The translations under genes and the position numbers were made by a program. The notes under the pieces were generated by a model that was given only the letters and a program-made list of their open reading frames with translations, made no database searches and was not told the origin of the DNA. A DNA stretch of 34,498 nucleotides. Source: an uncultured Bacteroidota bacterium. Lineage in GTDB: Bacteria > Bacteroidota > Bacteroidia > 2-12-FULL-35-15. Shown one piece after another: positions 29,923-34,498 of this stretch (position 1 is the first letter of the stretch; each line of letters opens with the position of its first letter). Location: contig CAIQBY010000064.1 of the NCBI GenBank assembly GCA_903870175.1, positions 1-34,498 on the forward strand, in the 5' to 3' direction.

Positions 29923-29961
29923 CAAAACTATGGAAACATTTTTAATTTCCAACGTTTCCAT
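29923..29961 (-). promoter_or_regulatory. Promoter with overlapping inverted-repeat operator for the TetR-efflux operon
   Basis: On the minus strand TTG (29952-29950) - N19 - TAGTTTTG (29930-29923). The inverted repeat ATGGAAAC (29930-29937)...GTTTCCAT (29954-29961) spans it. Confidence 0.7.
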
Positions 29962-30118
29962 GCAATTATTTTTTTTATAGAACTTAATGAACTGAAATCA
30001 TAATTGAAAAAAGAAGCTGTTTTACTGGAAAATGTATCAAAAGACAAAAAAATAGTTGCATTTTGTTTCTATTAATTTACCAACTTTGTAAAAACCCCAA
30101 TAATTTTATTATTGAACT

Positions 30119-30532
30119 ATGTCCCAAAATTTCCCACTATTTTCAGAAAGAGCAAAATCAGGGATAATGTTATTTGACAAATACGCAGTTTTTCTTCGTG
30201 ATGATGATATTATTCAGATTCAGATGAAAGATAACTTTGATTGTAAATTAGCCGATTCCCAAAAGATGCTGGAATGTATAATCCAGTTAAGCAACAACAA
30301 AAAATATCCTCTCCTGTCAATATATGGTCACAACAATTCTTTTACTAAAGAAGCAAAGGAGTTTGTCGCAAATAGCTCTTCTACTCTGGCAGATGGCTTA
30401 GTAGGATATAATGTAATATTTAATTTACTTGGCAATTTATATATTAAAATAAATCAGCCGAACAGACCTACCAGACTTTTCAACAATGTTGAAAATGCTG
30501 TTGAATGGCTCAAACAATTTAATTCGCATTAA
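30119..30532 (+). CDS. STAS/SEC14-like small protein, copy 1
   Basis: 137 aa; ...KKYPLLSIYGHNNSFTKEAKEFVANSSSTLADGLVGYNVIFNLLGNLYIKINQPNRPTRLFNNVENAVEWLKQF. Confidence 0.7.
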   Translation: MSQNFPLFSERAKSGIMLFDKYAVFLRDDDIIQIQMKDNFDCKLADSQKMLECIIQLSNNKKYPLLSIYGHNNSFTKEAKEFVANSSSTLADGLVGYNVIFNLLGNLYIKINQPNRPTRLFNNVENAVEWLKQFNSH

Positions 30533-30667
30533 TTCGGATAGTTGTTATCAGCACTATTTTAAATTCCATATATATTTCGAAATTGATATTAATTAACCGG
30601 TTGATATAATTTTATCATTACATTTGAACATCTATTTTTACCATCACCAAATTAATACTCAATTCCA

Positions 30668-31081
30668 ATGGAAACAAAATTTCCTTTATTTTCTGAACTC
30701 GCGAAATCTGAAATATTAGAATTCGAATATTACGCTGTTTTTCTGCGGAAAGATAACATAGTGCAAATTCAAATTAAAGATAATTTCGAATGTGAATTGG
30801 AAGACTCAAAAAGAATTTTGGAATGTATAAAACACGTGAGCAAAAAAAATAAATATCCTTTACTTGCTATTTATTCCAATTTCAACTCTTTCAGCAAAGA
30901 AGCTACAGCTCTTGTTGCAAAACATACTTTAACAGTTGCAGATGCTTTAGTCGGCAATGGTGTGGCGTTCAAAATTGTCGGCAATTTTTATCTCAATATC
31001 AATAAACCGGTTCGTCCTACCCGACTCTTTAATGATGTCGAAAGTGCTCTTCTTTGGCTTGAGCAATTTTATCCTGAATAA
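30668..31081 (+). CDS. STAS/SEC14-like small protein, copy 2 (tandem paralog)
   Basis: 137 aa; clearly homologous to 30119..30532 over the full length (FPLFSE.AKS.I..F..YAVFLR.D.I.QIQ.KDNF.C.L.DS...LECI). Confidence 0.7.
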   Translation: METKFPLFSELAKSEILEFEYYAVFLRKDNIVQIQIKDNFECELEDSKRILECIKHVSKKNKYPLLAIYSNFNSFSKEATALVAKHTLTVADALVGNGVAFKIVGNFYLNINKPVRPTRLFNDVESALLWLEQFYPE

Positions 31082-31276
31082 TACACAATTACCTTCCTCC
31101 CTCCTAAAACCTATTTTAATCAGCTTCAACACCAAAACCGTATTAATATTAAAAAACACTATACCTTATATTATAATGTATTAAATCGCCTTAAAAGGAA
31201 CATTTTGGAGAATTAAGTAAAAACGGCAGGTTATTAGCCAAAAAAACCCGCTTAGGCGACCGAAATTCTTGATTAC

Positions 31277-31465
31277 GGAAATGATTTCCGTAATCTCGGA
31301 ACTGATTTCCGTAACCTCGGAATTGATTTCCGTAACCTCGGAAATGATTTCCGAGACCTCGGAAATGGTTTCCGAGACCTCGGAAGTTGTTTCCGTAACC
31401 TCGAAAATCTGTTTCGAACCCTCGGAAATCATTTCCGTAATCACGGAAATCATTTCCGAGGTCGA
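31277..31465. repeat. 21-bp palindromic tandem array 3 (9 units, consensus GGAAATGATTTCCGTAACCTC)
   Basis: Unit starts 31277, 31298, 31319, 31340, 31361, 31382, 31403, 31424, 31445; exact 21-bp period, dyad GGAAAT..ATTTCC. Confidence 0.97.
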
Positions 31466-31562
31466 GAATTTGGGGTGCTTTTTCTGGTTTTTGAATTTTT
31501 ATTCAAGAGAAAAGAAGAAATATAGAGGAAAATGTTCCGCATTATAAAGTTAAAAAACAAAA

Positions 31563-31600
31563 ATACCTGCAGCAATAAACATTGAGCAGGATTTTTTTTC
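31563..31600. terminator. Possible bidirectional terminator between array 3 and the pabB-like gene
   Basis: CCTGC....GCAGG followed by ATTTTTTTT on +; A-rich flank gives a T-run on -. Confidence 0.45.
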
Positions 31601-31617
31601 AGCGAAAAAAAAGAAAA

Positions 31618-32925
31618 CTACAATTTGCCAAGCACTTCAAACATTGCCTTTGCCTTCAGCAAACATTCCTCATATTCCTTTTCCGCATCCGCTTTATCTG
31701 TAATCGCACTGCCTACCATAAAAGATAAATACTTGTTTTCGGCATTATATAAAATACTTCTTATAACCACATTAAAATCAAAATCGCCTTCTGGATTAAT
31801 ATAACCAACAGCTCCCGAATACAAACCCCTCTTGGTACTTTCGTATTGTTCAATAAGTTTCATCGAACTCACTTTTGGTGCACCAGTCATCGATCCCATC
31901 GGAAAAGTACTTTTAATAATTTCGGCAAAATCACAATTTTCTTTCACCTCACAACTAATTGTAGAAATCATTTGATGCACTTGCTTAAAACTATAAATGC
32001 CAAAAAGCTCATCCACATTTACGCTTTTCCGCTTCGCCACTCGCGACAAATCATTACGTACCAAATCAACAATCATCACATTTTCACTTCGTTCCTTCTC
32101 ATCATTTTTCAATTTTAATTTAAGAAGTTCGTCCTCCTCTATATCTAAAGACCGTTTTATAGTTCCTTTAATTGGCTGCGAAATTAACCTGTTGCCACGT
32201 TTTTGTAGAAATCGTTCTGGGCTCGCACACATTAAAAAATGATTATTGAATTTACAATAAGCAGAAAAAGGAGCACGGGATATTGCATTTAATTTTTCAT
32301 AAATAGCAACAGTATTTATTGTAGTATTTTCAGCAAAAAATTCCTGACAAAAATTTATTTCGTAACTATCTCCTCTGCTAATATGTTGTTTTAATTGATT
32401 CACAGCAGCAATATATTCATCTTTTGTAATCTTTGACTCAATAGAAATCTTTGAAATATTTTCCTGGACATTTTCTTTCTGATCAGAAAAGGCCATTTTA
32501 TAAATTGCCTCAGCCTCTGATTGAGAAATAAAATCTTCATCATAAAAAACTGTAACATCGTTTTCAATAATTTGCAAAACTACTTTAGGAGAAAAGAAAC
32601 ATAATTCTGGAAAGCCAAGTCCATCATCATTATCTGACTTAAGCTGTTCTATTTTATTTTTGAAATCATAAGTAAAATATCCAAATAACCAGCCTTTACG
32701 TTCATCATAAAATTTCCGTAATCTCGAAAAACTGTCTTCGACATCAGTTAATATCAACTCCTGTGTAGCACTAATAGCAATGAGTTTAGAATATCGCAAA
32801 TGCTTCCTGTCATTAAATTCACTATTGGAATCCAATACGCATACGGTACCATAGCATTCGTTTAGTGCATCAATGTTAATGGTTGAGCAATCGGTATTAA
32901 TTATAAAAGATAATTCTTTAAACAT
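31618..32925 (-). CDS. pabB: Chorismate-binding protein, aminodeoxychorismate synthase component I-like
   Basis: [75 protein letters not shown] motifs. Confidence 0.92.
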   Translation of the reverse strand: MFKELSFIINTDCSTINIDALNECYGTVCVLDSNSEFNDRKHLRYSKLIAISATQELILTDVEDSFSRLRKFYDERKGWLFGYFTYDFKNKIEQLKSDNDDGLGFPELCFFSPKVVLQIIENDVTVFYDEDFISQSEAEAIYKMAFSDQKENVQENISKISIESKITKDEYIAAVNQLKQHISRGDSYEINFCQEFFAENTTINTVAIYEKLNAISRAPFSAYCKFNNHFLMCASPERFLQKRGNRLISQPIKGTIKRSLDIEEDELLKLKLKNDEKERSENVMIVDLVRNDLSRVAKRKSVNVDELFGIYSFKQVHQMISTISCEVKENCDFAEIIKSTFPMGSMTGAPKVSSMKLIEQYESTKRGLYSGAVGYINPEGDFDFNVVIRSILYNAENKYLSFMVGSAITDKADAEKEYEECLLKAKAMFEVLGKL

Positions 32926-33032
32926 ATTTTATTTCTGAAACTCTTATTATTTCTCTTATTCAAAGATTTCTTTAGCGACTGCGAAATTAAAAAATATTGT
33001 TTTGCTTTCCTTTTCTTCTTCAAATTCAATTT

Positions 33033-33128
33033 TTTATTAGGTTGTCGGTTAATACCCCGAGGCTCTGCCTCGGAATTAAAAAAATCCTTTAACTGATACC
33101 TCGAGGCTCTGCCTCGGGGTAATTCATT
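33033..33128. repeat. REP/BIME-like repeat, copy B (96 bp)
   Basis: Identical over 96 bp to 22390-22485, same orientation. Confidence 0.95.
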
Positions 33129-33269
33129 CCAACAAATGAACATTCCCGCATTTTTCTCCCACTGGAAAAAACCGCTTCGAAAAACATACTATTTCTATAC
33201 TGGTATTATGTTTTGTCGAAATTTTATTCAGGTACTAAAACTTCTTTCAGGATAAAGTTTTCAACAAAG

Positions 33270-33294
33270 TGGTAGAAAGTGGTAAAAAGTGGGA
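33270..33294 (+). promoter_or_regulatory. Putative MraZ-binding repeats (MRE) upstream of mraZ
   Basis: TGGTA-gaaag-TGGTA-aaaag-TGGGA: three direct repeats with 10-bp period, as described for MraZ autoregulation (TGGGN with 5-bp spacers). Confidence 0.75.
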
Positions 33295-33331
33295 TAATTA
33301 TATTTATTTTTACACCGCTTAATAAAAAGTA

Positions 33332-33796
33332 ATGGATAGTTTATTTGGAGTATATCAATGTAGTGCAGATGCGAAAGGGCGTGTAATGCTTCCTGTTGCA
33401 TTTAAAAAGCAACTCGCCAAAGAACTTACCGAAGGATTTGTGATTAAGCGCAGCATTTTCAGCAAATCGCTGGAATTATTTCCAATGTCCACCTGGAACG
33501 AAACCTCCAAAACAGTAAACAAGTTGAATAAGTTTAATAAAAAGAATGTGGAGTTTATTCGCTTGTTCAACTATGGTGTAATGGAAGTTGCACTGGACGC
33601 AAATGGTCGTTATTTGATATCAAAAGACCTGATGACTTTTGCTAAAATCACCAAGGATATTGTGATGGCAGCTGCCGGTGACCGAATAGAAATCTGGGAC
33701 AAAAAATCATACGAGAAATTTATTAATAGTGGTACTACTGATTTTGAAAAATTAGCTGAAGATGTAATGGGCGGTATAACTCCTGATAACAACTAA
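33332..33796 (+). CDS. mraZ: Division/cell wall cluster transcriptional repressor MraZ
   Basis: MDSLFGVYQCSADAKGRVMLPVAFKKQL...ALDANGRYLISKDLMTFAKITKDIVMAAAGDRIEIWDKKSYEKF. Confidence 0.97.
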   Translation: MDSLFGVYQCSADAKGRVMLPVAFKKQLAKELTEGFVIKRSIFSKSLELFPMSTWNETSKTVNKLNKFNKKNVEFIRLFNYGVMEVALDANGRYLISKDLMTFAKITKDIVMAAAGDRIEIWDKKSYEKFINSGTTDFEKLAEDVMGGITPDNN

Positions 33797-33802
33797 GCTA
33801 AG

Positions 33803-34498
33803 ATGGAGTACCATAACCCTGTTCTTTTAAAAGAGTGTATAGAAGGCTTAAATATAAATCCAAAAGGAATTTATGTTGACGTAACATTTGGAGGCGGAGG
33901 TCATTCAAGAGAAATATTAAAGCATTTAACAACCGGTAAATTATATGCTTTTGATCAGGATGATGATGCTTTGAAAAATAAAATTGAAGATGAACGATTT
34001 GTTCTAATAAAACAAAACTTCAAGTATCTCAAGAATTTCCTCAAAATGTATGACGCATTACCAATTGACGGTTTGCTTGCTGATTTAGGAGTTTCCTCAC
34101 ATCAATTTGATGAAGCAGGAAGAGGGTTCTCTATTCGCTTTGATGCAAAACTGGATATGCGAATGGATAGAAATATCAAACAAACGGCTGCAGATATTAT
34201 CAATACATACAGTGAAGAGGATTTGAAACGGATTTTTAAAGTGTATGGAGAGGTTGATAATGCAGGAAGATTAGCCAATGTAATATTTCATTCAAAGAAA
34301 GAAAAAAAAATAAATACAGTGAATGATTTAAAAGCAGCCATTGAGAAATGTGTGAAGCGAGGAAGAGAGAATCAATATCATGCACAGGTATTTCAGGCAT
34401 TACGAATTGAAGTCAATAAGGAGTTGGATGCTTTGCAGGAATTGCTTTTACAAAGTTTAGAAGTGTTGAAGCCTGGAGGAAGATTGGTAGTGATTTCA
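33803..34498 (+). CDS. rsmH: 16S rRNA (cytosine1402-N4)-methyltransferase, 3'-truncated by window edge (absent from ORF track)
   Basis: Translation from ATG 33803: MEYHNPVLLKECIEGLNINPKGIYVDVTFGGGGHSREILKHL...LYAFDQDDDAL...DGLLADLGVSSHQFDEAGRGFSIRFDAKLDMRMD; open to the last base. Confidence 0.97.
   Translation, partial: MEYHNPVLLKECIEGLNINPKGIYVDVTFGGGGHSREILKHLTTGKLYAFDQDDDALKNKIEDERFVLIKQNFKYLKNFLKMYDALPIDGLLADLGVSSHQFDEAGRGFSIRFDAKLDMRMDRNIKQTAADIINTYSEEDLKRIFKVYGEVDNAGRLANVIFHSKKEKKINTVNDLKAAIEKCVKRGRENQYHAQVFQALRIEVNKELDALQELLLQSLEVLKPGGRLVVIS

Noticed and set aside
9910-31465. CRISPR arrays at the three 21-bp repeat tracts
   Set aside because: The units are head-to-tail 21-mers with 6-9-bp degenerate linkers. 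There are no unique 25-40-bp spacers, and no cas genes are in the window.
31181-31547. Coiled-coil-like repeat proteins on both strands of array 3
   Set aside because: Both strands being open is expected from palindromic 21-bp units lacking stops. Kept as a finding on structure, not called as CDS.
32901-33143. 80-aa ORF on the minus strand over the REP-like repeat
   Set aside because: It is mostly translation of the palindromic repeat (ELPRGRASRYQ...), which is identical at another intergenic site.

Overview
This 34.5-kb window is AT-rich and comes from a Bacteroidetes (Bacteroidota) chromosome. The evidence is T9SS type-B (CHU_C) sorting domains, a PorP/SprF protein, TAnnTTTG promoters and the rpsL-rpsG-fusA-rpsJ gene order. 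Left to right it holds: (i) the 3' part of a giant repeat adhesin-like T9SS substrate whose frame is open to the window edge; (ii) a small accessory region with a candidate sRNA or sORF, two orphan small genes and a YoeB-type toxin-antitoxin pair; (iii) a 21-bp palindromic array followed by a gene interrupted by UAG; (iv) a str/S10 ribosomal operon with a DUF4177-like gene inserted, which stops after rplW; (v) an SBBP/PKD/CHU_C secreted protein plus PorP/SprF; (vi) an intergenic region packed with palindromic elements (a MITE with target-site duplication, a REP/BIME-like repeat and a second 21-bp array); (vii) a TetR-TolC-MFP-RND-DUF4260 efflux operon; (viii) two tandem STAS-like paralogs, a third 21-bp array and a pabB-like gene; (ix) a second identical copy of the REP-like repeat and the start of the dcw cluster (mraZ-rsmH). 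The strongest candidate for something undescribed is a set of three arrays (9910-10098, 22557-22724, 31277-31465). They share no sequence but have the same architecture: 8-9 units, exactly 21-bp period with no indels, each unit a 12-16-bp dyad plus a short spacer. Some units in arrays 1 and 3 show paired changes in the two arms. Everything here was read by eye; no searches or folding calculations were run.
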